From Castellaniella sp. S9 (GTDB taxonomy: Bacteria; Pseudomonadota; Gammaproteobacteria; Burkholderiales; Burkholderiaceae_B): a stretch of DNA of 64,000 bases. Below the pieces are notes generated by a model. The model was given only the letters and a program-made list of their open reading frames with translations, had not been told where the DNA came from and searched no databases. Positions 32,161 through 41,631 of this stretch are shown here, in pieces. Both the position numbers and the translations under genes were made by a program. The stretch lies in NCBI RefSeq assembly GCF_027257175.1, contig NZ_JAPFGD010000001.1, positions 124,001 to 188,000 on the forward strand, in the 5' to 3' direction. Numbering within the stretch: position 1 is the first letter of the stretch; each line of letters begins with the position of its first letter.

Positions 32161-33549
32161 ATGGCCACAGTTTCTTCCATCGGCGTCGGGTCCAACCTGC
32201 CGCTCAACGATCTCCTGACCAGCCTGCGCGAAAACGAAAACCAGGCCCTGGCGCTGATCCAGAGCCGCCAGGTCGCGGTGCAGACCAAGGTGTCCGCCTA
32301 CGGCAAGCTGCAAAGCGCCGTCTCGACCCTGCAGACCGCCGCCCAAGCCGTCGGCAAGGCCGACGCGTTCGGCGCCCTCAAGGCCGCCACGGCCTCCGAG
32401 GCGTTTTCCGCCGCCGCCGACAAAACCGCCATCGCCGGCCAGTATTCGATCCAGGTCGACGCCCTGGCCACCGCCCAGACCCTGGTCGCCCAGGGACGCG
32501 CCGATCGCGAGGCGGCCATCGGCACGGGGGGCTCGGTCACGATCACCCTGGCCAATGGCGAATCCCATACGGTGGACCTGACCGACAAGGACACGTCCCT
32601 GAACGGCTTGCTGGCCGCCCTGAACGCCGACCCGGATGCGGGCGTCAACGCCACCCTGGTGAACGACGGCTCGGGCGCGCCCCATCGCCTGCTGCTGACC
32701 AGCCGCGCCACGGGCACCGAATCGGCCGTGGCTTCGATCACGGTGGACGGCAATGCCGAACTGGAGGCCTTCCTCGGCTATGACCAGGCCGCCGGCACCG
32801 GGGACTTCACCGAGCAGGCCGCGACCAACGCGCAGTTGTCGATCAACGGCATCTCGATCACCAGCCAGACCAACTCGATCGAGGACGCCATCGACGGCCT
32901 CACGCTCACATTGAAACAAACGACCGACGCGCCGGCGTCGCTGTCCGTCACGCGCGACGACACCGCCGCCACCAAGGCGATCAACGACTTCGTCAAGGCC
33001 TACAACAGCCTGCAGGGCACGATCAAGGCCCTGACCGCCTACAACATCGACACCCAGGAATCCAGCGCCCTGACGGGCGATTCCCTGGCGCGCCGCATCC
33101 AGACGGAAATGCGCGGCGCGCTCAACGGCGCGCTGGGCGGCATCGACGGCCTGTCGCTGTCGCGCATCGGCATCACCACCGACCCCGCGTCCGGCGAACT
33201 CAAGGTCGACGACAAAATGCTCTCCAAGGCCCTGTCCGACAATCTCGAGGGGGTCAGTTCGCTATTTGCCGGCGCCAACGGCGCGGGCACGCGGGTGGCC
33301 AGCGCGGCCGAGGCCTTTACCCGCAGCGGCGGCCTGTTCAGCACGACCACCGACAGCCTGAACGAGACGGCCAAGCAAATGCAGCAACAATACGACGCGA
33401 CCGCCGACCGCATCGACCAGCGCATGGAAACCTACCGCAGGCAGTTCACGCAACTGGACGCCATGGTGGCCCAGATGAATTCCCTCAGCAGCTACCTGAC
33501 CCAGCAGCTCAGCATGCTCGGCAACCTCAACGACTCCAACAACAAGTAA
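32161..33549 (+). CDS. fliD: Flagellar filament cap protein FliD
   Basis: A 462-residue filament cap (HAP2). Helical ends flank a beta-rich middle: SSIGVGSNLPLNDLLTSLRE at the start, then SVTRDDTAATKAINDFVKAY and a C-terminal coiled coil (LDAMVAQMNSLSSYLTQQLS). It folds exported flagellin at the tip. GGAG lies upstream of the ATG. A 6-bp hairpin (GTCCGG/CCGGAC, 32108-32124) sits in the gap after flaG without a T-run. Length and layout are normal for the family. Confidence 0.95.
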   Translation: MATVSSIGVGSNLPLNDLLTSLRENENQALALIQSRQVAVQTKVSAYGKLQSAVSTLQTAAQAVGKADAFGALKAATASEAFSAAADKTAIAGQYSIQVDALATAQTLVAQGRADREAAIGTGGSVTITLANGESHTVDLTDKDTSLNGLLAALNADPDAGVNATLVNDGSGAPHRLLLTSRATGTESAVASITVDGNAELEAFLGYDQAAGTGDFTEQAATNAQLSINGISITSQTNSIEDAIDGLTLTLKQTTDAPASLSVTRDDTAATKAINDFVKAYNSLQGTIKALTAYNIDTQESSALTGDSLARRIQTEMRGALNGALGGIDGLSLSRIGITTDPASGELKVDDKMLSKALSDNLEGVSSLFAGANGAGTRVASAAEAFTRSGGLFSTTTDSLNETAKQMQQQYDATADRIDQRMETYRRQFTQLDAMVAQMNSLSSYLTQQLSMLGNLNDSNNK

Positions 33550-33558
33550 TCCCGCCCG

Positions 33559-33990
33559 ATGATGACCTACGCCCCCCGTTCACGCGCGGCCCGCACCGCC
33601 GGCGCCTACGCCAGCGTCGGACTCGAATCCGAAGTCCTCGGCGCCACCCCCGAGCGCCTGATCTCGCTGCTGTTTCGCGGGGCCCTGACCGCCACCGCGC
33701 AGGCGCGGCTGCACATGGGCAACGGCCGCACCGCCGAGCGCGGGCAATCGATCTCGAAGGCGATCGACATCGTCGAAACCGGGCTCAAGGCCAGCGTCGA
33801 CCCCGAGCGCGGCGGCGACGTGGCGCGCCACCTGATCGCCGCCTACGAACTGATCGTGCGCAACCTGCTGCAGGCCAACCTCAACAATGATCCGTCCAAG
33901 CTCGAATCGGCAGAAAAACTCCTCAGCGACCTGGCCGACGCCTGGCATGCGGCGGCCGATCCCCAGTTCGAACGGCCTCCCGCACCCTGA
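33559..33990 (+). CDS. fliS: Flagellin export chaperone FliS
   Basis: A 143-residue FliS. The family pattern is AYASVGLESEVLGATPERLI, SLLFRGALTATAQARLHM, and ISKAIDIVETGLKASVD. It binds the disordered C-terminus of flagellin in the cytoplasm and prevents early assembly. Nine bases separate it from fliD. The double ATG at 33559/33562 leaves the exact start open by one codon. Confidence 0.95.
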   Translation: MMTYAPRSRAARTAGAYASVGLESEVLGATPERLISLLFRGALTATAQARLHMGNGRTAERGQSISKAIDIVETGLKASVDPERGGDVARHLIAAYELIVRNLLQANLNNDPSKLESAEKLLSDLADAWHAAADPQFERPPAP

Positions 33991-34006
33991 ACGACCGCAT
34001 TCCGTC

Positions 34007-34333
34007 ATGGCATCCAGATCCCCCGTCCTGCGGCAATATCAGCTGATCGCCGCCCTCAGCAGCCAGATGCTCGCCAAGGCCGAGGCGCAGCAATGGAACG
34101 ACGTCATCCAGCTGGGCGCGCAGTACAGCCAGGCCGTCGAGGGCCTGCGCCGGTTCGACGCCCTGGGCGACGAGGATCGCATGGCGCGGCGCGAACTGCT
34201 GACCCGCATCCTGGACGATGATGCGCGCATCCGCCACCTGGCGGCGCCCGAGCTGCAGCGCCTGGGCCACCTCATGGGTGACATCAAGCGCCAGCGCACG
34301 GTGCTGCAGACCTATCACATGTCCTCCGAATGA
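34007..34333 (+). CDS. fliT: FliD chaperone FliT
   Basis: A 108-residue helical protein in the FliT position after fliS. It starts VLRQYQLIAALSSQMLAKAE and includes QWNDVIQLGAQYSQAVEGLR, the usual FliT helices. FliT keeps FliD unfolded for export and in some species inhibits the master regulator. It overlaps the next gene by four bases (ATGA). Confidence 0.88.
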   Translation: MASRSPVLRQYQLIAALSSQMLAKAEAQQWNDVIQLGAQYSQAVEGLRRFDALGDEDRMARRELLTRILDDDARIRHLAAPELQRLGHLMGDIKRQRTVLQTYHMSSE

Positions 34334-35739
34334 GTATCGGGGCCCCGTCGAATCTGGGCACGCTGCTGATCCAGCGCCTGGATGCGGTACTGGGCACCAC
34401 GCTGGGCCAGCAGGCCAACCTGGCATCGGGCGCCCGGCCCACGGCGGTCACCCAGCCCGGCAATGCCGAGAATCCGGGCGCGCTGCAGAACCCCGGACAG
34501 CGCCACCCCCGCGAGGCGGTGGACGCGGCCGGCGCCCAGGGGCGCGGCCAGGCGGCCGTCGGCAAATCCTCCGGCGCGACGGCGCTGGACGACCGGATGG
34601 GGCGCGCCGCGACCTACAGCAACACCACCGCATCGGCGCCCACGACCCTCGGCTTCGCCGCGCGCATCATCCTCGCCTTGCTCGCCCAGTATCCGCAGGC
34701 CGACCCGGCGGTGCGGGGCCGCACCCCCCTGCTGGACGGACGTGCGGCGCGCCCCGGCGCAGCCCCGCCCCCATCGCTCGCAACGGCATCGACGGGCCAG
34801 GCCGCCACGGCCGGCTCCGCCGCGCCGCCGGCCGCGCCCGCCGCTCCAGCGCCCGGCGCCCTGGGGCCGGGCGGCGCACTCGGCGCCTGGACGACGCTGG
34901 CCGGCACCCTGGACCCACACGGCGCCCTGGCGGCACGGCTGGGGCAGTCGCTGTCCCAGGCGGTCCAAGGCAGCGGCCTGTTCTATGAATCCCATCTGGC
35001 GGCGCTGGCCTTTGGCAAGGCCCGGGCCGGGGATCTGGCGCGCGAGCCCCAGGCGCGCTTCGTTGCGCGAACGCCGGGCAACGCGGCTACGGGCACCAGT
35101 GCGGCGGGCACCAGCCCGGGTTCGACCGCAACGGGCCAGGCACCGCCGGCAGCCGGCCCGCAAGGGACACCGCCGGCGATGCCGGCGATGCCCGCCACAA
35201 CCGATCCCGCCAGCGCTCCAGCGCAATCCAGCACGGCCGGCACCGCTTCCACGGGTCCCGCGGCGCAGGCGGCCCCGGCGCCTCAGGCGCCGCCGATTCC
35301 CGGCATCGATCCCCAGGCCCACCTGCTGGTTCGCCAGCAGCTCGAGGTCCTGGCGAACCAGGCCTTCGCCTGGCAGGGCGAGGCTTGGCCGGGCGCCGGC
35401 ATGGATTGGGAAATCCGGCGCCATGCGCGGGACGGCGAAGGCGCCGGCGGCGGCACCGATCATTGGTCCACCCGCCTCGATCTGTCCCTGCCGGCACTGG
35501 GCCAGGTTCAAGCCCGCCTGACGCTGGCGGGGGACCAGCTGGTCATGCGGCTGGCGGCGCCGGACAGCGCCGAGCGCCTGGGCGGCGCCGTCGAGACGCT
35601 GCGCGCCCGCCTGCTGGCCCAGGGCCTGCGGGCCAGCCAGATCGCCGTCCTCGCCCGCGACGATGCGGACGCGGACCTCCCGCCGCCCTCCTCGGCTGCT
35701 GCGACCCCCGACGGCCATGACCAGACGCACCCGGCCTGA
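34330..35739 (+). CDS. FliK-like protein with C-terminal hook-length-control domain
   Basis: A 469-residue protein, mostly Ala/Pro/Gly-rich disordered sequence (residues 30-320), with a C-terminal Flg_hook-like domain: MDWEIRRHARDG, HWSTRLDLSLPALGQVQARL, LAGDQLVMRLAAPDSAERLG and LRARLLAQGLRASQIAVLAR. It is separate from the canonical fliK at 42088. Together with fhlB downstream (23-base overlap) it resembles the fliK-fhlB pair known in Bordetella-type flagellar clusters. Its role in hook-length or export switching is inferred from the domain and neighbour. Confidence 0.8.
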   Translation: MSIGAPSNLGTLLIQRLDAVLGTTLGQQANLASGARPTAVTQPGNAENPGALQNPGQRHPREAVDAAGAQGRGQAAVGKSSGATALDDRMGRAATYSNTTASAPTTLGFAARIILALLAQYPQADPAVRGRTPLLDGRAARPGAAPPPSLATASTGQAATAGSAAPPAAPAAPAPGALGPGGALGAWTTLAGTLDPHGALAARLGQSLSQAVQGSGLFYESHLAALAFGKARAGDLAREPQARFVARTPGNAATGTSAAGTSPGSTATGQAPPAAGPQGTPPAMPAMPATTDPASAPAQSSTAGTASTGPAAQAAPAPQAPPIPGIDPQAHLLVRQQLEVLANQAFAWQGEAWPGAGMDWEIRRHARDGEGAGGGTDHWSTRLDLSLPALGQVQARLTLAGDQLVMRLAAPDSAERLGGAVETLRARLLAQGLRASQIAVLARDDADADLPPPSSAAATPDGHDQTHPA

Positions 35740-36037
35740 ATCCGACCGGCCCAGCGCGGTCGCGGTTTCGTACGACACCAGCGACAGCGCGCCGCGCGTG
35801 GTGGCCAAGGGCTACGGCACCTTGGCCGAGACCATCGTGCGCACTGCGCGCGAACACAATCTGTATGTCCATGAATCGCCGGAGCTGGTGGGCTTGCTGA
35901 TGCAGGTGGACCTGGACACCCACATCCCGCCGCAGCTTTACGTGGCGGTGGCCGAACTGCTGGCCTGGTTGTATGCGCTGGACAGCGAGGACGGCGCCCG
36001 GCGGCTGGAAGCCCCGCGCCCGCCGCCCGCGTCCTAG
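35717..36037 (+). CDS. fhlB: FhlB, FlhB C-terminal-domain homologue
   Basis: A 106-residue protein equivalent to the cytoplasmic end of the export switch FlhB: VAVSYDTSDSAPRVVAKGYG, LAETIVRTAREHNLYVHESP and LAWLYALDSEDG. The NPTH autocleavage motif of FlhB is absent. Such proteins can partly replace the FlhB C-terminus in other bacteria. The start MTRRTRPESD at 35717 lies inside the preceding gene. Its stop codon is part of a perfect inverted repeat shared with fliE. Confidence 0.85.
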   Translation: MTRRTRPESDRPSAVAVSYDTSDSAPRVVAKGYGTLAETIVRTAREHNLYVHESPELVGLLMQVDLDTHIPPQLYVAVAELLAWLYALDSEDGARRLEAPRPPPAS

Positions 36038-36093
36038 TGTCGTGTCTGGCTGATTCCGATTTAAGTGACCAAACCAACCAGACACGACACTAG
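36034..36093. terminator. Perfect 16-bp inverted repeat spanning two stop codons
   Basis: Arms 36034-36049 (CTAGTGTCGTGTCTGG) and 36078-36093 are perfect complements around a 28-base loop. The TAG of fhlB lies in the left arm and the TAG of fliE, on the other strand, lies in the right arm. It can form the same hairpin in both transcripts and is a likely bidirectional terminator or RNA-end stabiliser, although neither side has a T-run. Confidence 0.7.
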
Positions 36094-36428
36094 ATCGCCA
36101 TGTTGGCGATTTCCTTGTAGGCATCGACCAGGCGGTTGCGCACCTGCACGGTCGCCTGGAAGGCAAGGCCGGCCTTTTGCATGTCGATCATGACGTCATT
36201 CAGGGCGATGCCCGGCTCGCCCATCTGGAAGGCGCGCGCCTGGGCATTCGCGGCGTTCTGAGCCTCGGACACCCGATCGAGCGAACGAGCGAGTTCGGCC
36301 GCAAAGCCGCCCTGGACGGATACGGCGCCAGCACTGGATTGGGCAGGCAGCCCCTGCGCCGCGCGGGTTACGGCGCGCATCTGGGCGAGCATGTTTTCGA
36401 CGTTGGCCAGGGCTTGGGCTGTGATCAT
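36090..36428 (-). CDS. fliE: Flagellar hook-basal body protein FliE
   Basis: A 112-residue FliE, the junction between the MS ring and the rod. The typical C-terminal part is [20 protein letters not shown] with [12 protein letters not shown]. The start at 36428 ([14 protein letters not shown]) is conserved; a TTG four codons earlier is less likely. The gene is divergent from fliF across a 318-base gap and convergent with fhlB. No good ribosome-binding site is seen. Confidence 0.94.
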   Translation of the reverse strand: MITAQALANVENMLAQMRAVTRAAQGLPAQSSAGAVSVQGGFAAELARSLDRVSEAQNAANAQARAFQMGEPGIALNDVMIDMQKAGLAFQATVQVRNRLVDAYKEIANMAI

Positions 36429-36746
36429 GGCAATCCGCAATCCGCGGCCGTCGACGCGACAGCCGCCATGCGGGCACTATACGGCGGCGGGCGCCGGGGC
36501 AAGGCCGTCAACAGCACGGCGTTCGGGCCGCAATTCCCCGCTTTGGCGAGCCGGCCGAAGGCCGTGCCCGTGCAACACCCTTAACTAAGCCCCAAAACAC
36601 AGGTTTTTCGGCGCTTGGGCCGCTGGGGTTCACAGCGATAATGGCCGCCATCGTCCGCCAATTCTCGCAGCACCCCGTATGCACATCATTCAGACCATCG
36701 AGTCCAGGCCCCTGGATTTCCAGGCGCACCCGCGTGCGCGCCAGGC
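36429..36746. other. fliE-fliF intergenic region
   Basis: This 318-base gap is the shared control region of fliE and fliF. A possible sigma-70 site on the plus strand is TTGGGC (36615-36620), 16 bases, GATAAT (36637-36642). A 23-codon open frame (36679-36750) starts ATG CAC ATC and its TGA overlaps the fliF ATG by coupling (ATGA). I found no convincing sigma-54 or sigma-28 site and no other gene. Confidence 0.5.
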
Positions 36747-38435
36747 ATGAGCCCCATGACCGACTGGATGAGCCGCTACCCGGTCCTGAACCGGCTGGCC
36801 GTACTGCCGCGGCCCGTGCTGCTGGCCGTGGGCGCGGGGCTGATCGCCGTGGTCGTCGTCGCGGCGCTGTGGCTGCGCGAGGCCGAATACCGCAGCCTGT
36901 TCACCAACCTGGAAAACCGCGACGGCGGGGCGATCGTCTCGGTGCTGAACCAGCGCAACATCCCCTATAAATTCGCCGACAACGGCACCACCATCCTGGT
37001 GCCGGCGGACCAGGTCTACGCCCTGCGCCTGCAACTGGCCGAACAGGGCCTGCCGCGCGGCGGCAGCGTCGGCTTCGAGCTGCTGGACCAGCCGCGCTTC
37101 GGTGCCAGCCAATTCACCGAGCAGGTCACCTACCAGCGCGCCCTCGAGGGCGAACTGGCCCGCTCGATCGAGGGCATGCATCCGGTCCGCTCGGCTCGGG
37201 TGCACCTGGCGATCCCGCGCCAGTCCCTGTTCGTGCGCGAGCGCGAGGCGCCCACCGCCTCGGTGCTGCTGACGCTCTATCCCGGCCGCAACCTCAGCGA
37301 GACGCAGGTCTCGGCGATCGCCTGGCTGGTGTCCTCCAGCGTGCCGCACTTGAACGCCGATGCCGTCTCGATCGTCGACCAGGACGGCCACCTGCTGTCG
37401 GCCCTGGCCGGCGAGGCCGGCATGGACGGCACGCGGCGAAATTTCGTCGCCGACATCGAGCAGCGCACCGTACAGCGCATCCTGACGCTGCTCAATCCCA
37501 TCGTAGGCATCGGCAACGTCCGCGCGCAGGTCAGCGCCACGGTGGACTTCTCGCAGCGCGAGCAGACCTCCGAAGTCTATCGCCCCAACGAGACGCCGGG
37601 CGAGGCCGCGGTGCGCAGCAAACAGACCAGCGCCTCGCTGCAGAACGGCGCGCAGCCGCCCCAGGGCGTGCCCGGCGTACTCTCCAACGAACCCCCGCCC
37701 AACGCGCTCGCACCGATCCAGGTCCCGCCCGCGAACCCGAACCCGGCGCCAAACCAGGCCCAGGCCGCGAACCAGGCCCAGCAGCCGGGGCCGGCCAACG
37801 CGCCGACCGCCGGAACGCCCGTCGCCGGCACGCAGCCCGAGGCCCAACGGGTGTCCTCGCGCAATGACGCCACGATCAACTACGAGGTGGACCGCACCAT
37901 CAGCCACGTCAAGCACGCGCTGGGCAACCTGCAGCGCCTGTCGGCGGCGGTGGTGATCAATTACCGGGACACCGGGGACGGCGCCGCGCCGCTGGATCCG
38001 GCCGACATGGAAAAGATCGATGCGCTGGTGCGCCAGGCCATGGGCTTCTCGGCCGAGCGCGGCGACACGCTGAGCGTGGTCAACAGTGCCTTTACCGACA
38101 CCACGCCGCGCGTCCCCGCCTGGGAAAACCCGGTCTACCAGGGGTATGCCATGCAAGCGCTCAAGGGCCTGCTGATCCTGCTGGTCGCGATTTTCCTGTG
38201 GCGCTCGGTGCTCAAGCCCATCATCCACGGATATGCCAACGCGCAGGTCGAGCGCGCCAAGCACGACGCCCGCCGGCAGGCGGACCGCGAACAGCAGCGC
38301 ATGGCCCAGGAGCGCGCCTCCGAGATCAGCCGCTACGAGGACAACCTGGACACCGCGCGCACCATGGCGCAAAAAGACCCGCGCGCCGTCGCCATGGTGC
38401 TGCGCTCCTGGATGAGCAAGAATGAAAAGCCCTGA
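36747..38435 (+). CDS. fliF: Flagellar MS-ring protein FliF
   Basis: A 562-residue MS-ring protein. Transmembrane segments lie near residues 26-46 (PRPVLLAVGAGLIAVVVVAA) and 470-487. Between them are ring-building motifs (REAEYRSLFTNLENRDGGAI; SARVHLAIPRQSLFVRERE) and a Pro/Asn/Ala-rich linker at about 325-370. The C-terminal tail binds FliG. The ATG has no clear ribosome-binding site and overlaps the stop of a 23-codon upstream frame; an ATG three codons on is an alternative. It heads a long operon through fliR. Confidence 0.96.
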   Translation: MSPMTDWMSRYPVLNRLAVLPRPVLLAVGAGLIAVVVVAALWLREAEYRSLFTNLENRDGGAIVSVLNQRNIPYKFADNGTTILVPADQVYALRLQLAEQGLPRGGSVGFELLDQPRFGASQFTEQVTYQRALEGELARSIEGMHPVRSARVHLAIPRQSLFVREREAPTASVLLTLYPGRNLSETQVSAIAWLVSSSVPHLNADAVSIVDQDGHLLSALAGEAGMDGTRRNFVADIEQRTVQRILTLLNPIVGIGNVRAQVSATVDFSQREQTSEVYRPNETPGEAAVRSKQTSASLQNGAQPPQGVPGVLSNEPPPNALAPIQVPPANPNPAPNQAQAANQAQQPGPANAPTAGTPVAGTQPEAQRVSSRNDATINYEVDRTISHVKHALGNLQRLSAAVVINYRDTGDGAAPLDPADMEKIDALVRQAMGFSAERGDTLSVVNSAFTDTTPRVPAWENPVYQGYAMQALKGLLILLVAIFLWRSVLKPIIHGYANAQVERAKHDARRQADREQQRMAQERASEISRYEDNLDTARTMAQKDPRAVAMVLRSWMSKNEKP

Positions 38436-39423
38436 CACCGACATGGCGCGCTGCGCCGTTCTCATGATGTCGATCGGCGAGGACGCCGCCGCCGAGGTCT
38501 TCAAGTACCTGTCGGCGCGCGAGGTGCAGCAGATCGGCGCGGCGATGGCCAACCTCAGGCAGGTCACGCGCGCCGACGTCGACGGCGTCCTCGAGGAATT
38601 CCGGCGCGAGGCCGACCAGTTCCTGGCCGTCACCCTGGGTTCGGACGAGTACATCCGCTCGGTGTTGACCAAGGCTTTGGGCACGGACCGCGCCGCCGGC
38701 CTGATCGAGGACATCCTCGAGGCGGGCGAAGGCTCGGGCTCGGGCATCGATGCCCTGAACTGGCTGGAGCCCTCGAACGTGGCCGAGCTGATCCTGGACG
38801 AGCACCCCCAGATCATCGCCACCATCCTGGTGCACCTCGAGCGCGACCGCGCCTCCGCCGTCCTGAACCTGCTGCCCGAGCGCCTGCGCCACGACGTGAT
38901 GATGCGCATCGCCACCTTCGGCGGCGTGCAGCCGTCGGCCCTGCACGAACTCACCGACGTCCTCAACTCTGTGCTCTCGGGCCAAGGGGCGAAGCGCTCC
39001 AAGATGGGCGGGGTGCGCACCGCAGCCGAGATCCTCAACTTCATGTCCAGCGCGGAGGAGGAGGCCGTCGTCAGCAACCTGCGCGAGATCGATCCGGACC
39101 TGGCCCAGCGCATCGTCGACGAGATGTTCGTCTTCGACAACCTGGTCGACGTCGAGGACGCGGCCATCCAGGCCATCCTCAAGGAAATCGACACCGCGGC
39201 GCTGACGATCGCCCTCAAGGGCGCGGCCGACGAGGTGCGCGCCAAGTTCTTCAAGAACATGTCCAACCGCGCCGCCGAGATCCTGCGCGACGACCTCGAT
39301 GCCCAGGGTCCGGTGCGCATGTCGCGGGTCGAGACCGAGCAAAAAGCCATCCTCATGGTGGCGCGCAAGCTCGCCGAATCCGGTCAGATCAACCTGACCA
39401 TGGGCAACGACGAATATGTCTAG
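38422..39423 (+). CDS. fliG: Flagellar motor switch protein FliG
   Basis: A 333-residue switch protein. The three domains are intact: N-terminal FliF-binding part (CAVLMMSIGEDAAAEVFKYL), middle part with EHPQIIATILVHLERDRAS (the EHPQ motif), and the C-terminal torque helix with charged residues (IDTAALTIALKGAADEVRAK). It converts MotAB proton flow into rotation. It overlaps fliF by 14 bases and fliH by 8 bases. Confidence 0.97.
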   Translation: MKSPDTDMARCAVLMMSIGEDAAAEVFKYLSAREVQQIGAAMANLRQVTRADVDGVLEEFRREADQFLAVTLGSDEYIRSVLTKALGTDRAAGLIEDILEAGEGSGSGIDALNWLEPSNVAELILDEHPQIIATILVHLERDRASAVLNLLPERLRHDVMMRIATFGGVQPSALHELTDVLNSVLSGQGAKRSKMGGVRTAAEILNFMSSAEEEAVVSNLREIDPDLAQRIVDEMFVFDNLVDVEDAAIQAILKEIDTAALTIALKGAADEVRAKFFKNMSNRAAEILRDDLDAQGPVRMSRVETEQKAILMVARKLAESGQINLTMGNDEYV

Positions 39424-40165
39424 GTCCGGGTCCGACCTTGCCGCGCGGGCGGCCTGGCAGCGCTGGGAGATGGACTCGCTCGAGACCCTCAAGCCGCGCG
39501 CCGCCGCCCGGACGCCCCAGGCCGAGGGCGACAAGGCCGATTGGCTGCGCCAGCGCGCCGAGGCCCTGGCGCAGGCCCGTGAACAAGGCCATTCCAGCGG
39601 CTACGACGCCGGATTCGAACAGGGCCGGCGCGAAGGCCTGGCGCAAGGGCTCGAGGAAGGCCGGCGCGCCGGGCTCGAGGCGGGCGAACGCGAAGGCCGG
39701 GCGCTGGGCGAGCGCGCCGGGCATGAGGAAGGCGCCGAGGCCGCGCGCGAACAGGCGCGCCGCCTCCAGGCGCTGGCCGATGCCTGCGCGCAATCCCTGG
39801 ACACGCTCGAGGCCGAGGTCGGCCGATCCCTGATCGCCCTGGCCGTGCGCATCGCCGAGCAGGTCGTGCGCACCAGCCTGCGCGACCAGCCCAACCAGAT
39901 CCTGGACCTGGTCGGCGAAATCCTCCAGAACGGGCCCGCGCCGGACGTGGGCGTGCAACTGCGCCTGCACCCCGACGACCTCGGACTGGTCCGCGAATTC
40001 CTGGAACAGGACGCCGAGCCGGCCGGCCCGCGCCTGGTCGCCGACGAGCGCATCACGCGCGGCGGCTGCATCCTCGAGACCGCCCAGGGCACGATCGACG
40101 CCACGCTCGAGACGCGCTGGCGGCGCGTGATCGCCGCCCTGGGGCATACGCCCGGCGCCCTATGA
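39416..40165 (+). CDS. fliH: Flagellar export ATPase regulator FliH
   Basis: A 249-residue FliH. The N-terminal [10 protein letters not shown] has the Trp pair that docks on the C ring. The centre is a long helix with repeated GxxxG steps ([20 protein letters not shown] and onward to about residue 115). The C-terminal domain ([20 protein letters not shown]) binds FliI. It restrains the ATPase and links it to the export gate. It overlaps fliG by 8 bases and fliI by 4 bases. Confidence 0.94.
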   Translation: MSRSGSDLAARAAWQRWEMDSLETLKPRAAARTPQAEGDKADWLRQRAEALAQAREQGHSSGYDAGFEQGRREGLAQGLEEGRRAGLEAGEREGRALGERAGHEEGAEAAREQARRLQALADACAQSLDTLEAEVGRSLIALAVRIAEQVVRTSLRDQPNQILDLVGEILQNGPAPDVGVQLRLHPDDLGLVREFLEQDAEPAGPRLVADERITRGGCILETAQGTIDATLETRWRRVIAALGHTPGAL

Positions 40166-41631
40166 GTGCATCATCCCCCGACACCCTCTTGCAGACCGCC
40201 GGCGACCGCTGGCGCGCCCTGCTCGAGGCGGGCGAGCGGCGCATCGACGCGCGCCCGCCCTGGCGCGCCAATGGACGCATCACGCGCGCCACCGGCCTGG
40301 TCCTGGAGGCCACCGGCCTGCAACTGGCGGTCGGCGCCGCCTGCAGGATCCAGATTTCGCCGGGCGGCGACCAGTGGGCCGACGCCGAGGTCGTGGGTTT
40401 CCACGCCCAGACGCTGTACCTCATGCCGCAAAGCGACATCACCGGACTGCCGCCGGGCGCCCGGGTGGTGCCGGCCGAGACCCTGCTGCTCGAACCGCCC
40501 ACGCTGCCCACGCACGCGTGGCAGGACGATCCGCCACCGCCCGCCGACCATTCGCGCCGGCTGCCTGTGGGCCAGGCCCTGCTGGGGCGGGTGCTGGACG
40601 GGGCCGGGCGCCCGCTGGACGGCCGCCCGCTGCCCCCGGACCTGGACATGGCGCCGCTCACGGCGCGGCCCATCAACCCGCTCACGCGCGCGCCGGTCGA
40701 CACCGTCCTCGACGTGGGCGTGCGCGCGATCAACGGCCTGCTGACCGTGGGCCGCGGCCAGCGCATGGGCCTGTTCGCGGGCTCGGGCGTGGGCAAGAGC
40801 GTGCTGCTGGGCATGATGGCGCGCTACACGCAGGCCGACGTCATCGTGGTGGGCCTGATCGGCGAGCGCGGCCGCGAGGTCAAGGAATTCATCGAACACA
40901 ACCTGGGGGTGGACGGCCTGGCGCGCTCGGTGGTGGTGGCCGCGCCCGCGGACGTCTCGCCGCTGCTGCGCATGCAGGGCGCCGTCTACGCGACGCGCCT
41001 GGCGGAATATTTCCGCGACCAGGGCCGGCACGTGCTGCTGATCATGGATTCGCTGACGCGCTATGCCATGGCGCAGCGCGAGATCGCCCTGGCGATCGGC
41101 GAACCACCCGCCACCAAGGGCTATCCGCCCTCGGTCTTTGCAAAACTGCCGACGCTGGTCGAGCGCGCCGGCAACGGCGCGCCGTCGGCCAGCCATGCGG
41201 CCGGCTCGATCACGGCCTTTTATACCGTGCTCACCGAGGGCGACGACCAGCAGGATCCGATCGCGGACTCGGCGCGCGCCATCCTCGATGGCCACATCGT
41301 GCTGTCGCGCAGCCTGGCGGAATCCGGCCACTACCCCGCCATCGACATCGAGGCCTCGATCTCGCGCGTGATGGCGGCCATCGTGCCGTCCGGGCAGTTC
41401 CGCCTGGTGCACCAGTTCAAGCGCATGCTGTCCCGCTACCAGCGCAACCGCGACCTGATCGCGGTCGGCGCGTACACCCCCGGCAACGATCCCGAGATCG
41501 ACCGGGCGATCGAGCGCTATCCCTGGCTCGAGGGATACTTGCAGCAAGGCATCGAGGCGCGCGTCGACTACGCGGCCGCGACCGGCGCCCTGGCGGGCGC
41601 GGTGGGCCAGGAGGCGGACCATGGCGAATGA
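40162..41631 (+). CDS. fliI: Flagellar export ATPase FliI
   Basis: A 489-residue F1-beta-like ATPase. The P-loop is [15 protein letters not shown] near residue 208; [14 protein letters not shown] and [20 protein letters not shown] (Walker B) follow, then [16 protein letters not shown]. It energises export of flagellar subunits. Residues 110-135 hold a Pro-rich insertion that makes it slightly longer than most FliI. It overlaps fliJ by 11 bases. Confidence 0.97.
   Translation: MSASSPDTLLQTAGDRWRALLEAGERRIDARPPWRANGRITRATGLVLEATGLQLAVGAACRIQISPGGDQWADAEVVGFHAQTLYLMPQSDITGLPPGARVVPAETLLLEPPTLPTHAWQDDPPPPADHSRRLPVGQALLGRVLDGAGRPLDGRPLPPDLDMAPLTARPINPLTRAPVDTVLDVGVRAINGLLTVGRGQRMGLFAGSGVGKSVLLGMMARYTQADVIVVGLIGERGREVKEFIEHNLGVDGLARSVVVAAPADVSPLLRMQGAVYATRLAEYFRDQGRHVLLIMDSLTRYAMAQREIALAIGEPPATKGYPPSVFAKLPTLVERAGNGAPSASHAAGSITAFYTVLTEGDDQQDPIADSARAILDGHIVLSRSLAESGHYPAIDIEASISRVMAAIVPSGQFRLVHQFKRMLSRYQRNRDLIAVGAYTPGNDPEIDRAIERYPWLEGYLQQGIEARVDYAAATGALAGAVGQEADHGE

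Noticed and set aside
36590-36660. A sigma-54 promoter upstream of fliF (GG-N10-GC in the CGGCGCTTGGGCCGCTG stretch)
   Set aside because: It matches only the minimal GG/GC dinucleotides, which occur by chance in GC-rich DNA, and lacks the TGGCAC and TTGC context.
36690-39368. An 892-codon open frame on the minus strand opposite fliF and fliG
   Set aside because: It is antisense to two certain genes, has low-complexity Arg/Ala/His composition and no recognisable domain. Long antisense frames are expected in DNA this GC-rich. The same holds for the minus-strand frames opposite fliI (40171-41745) and fliK (41953-43391).
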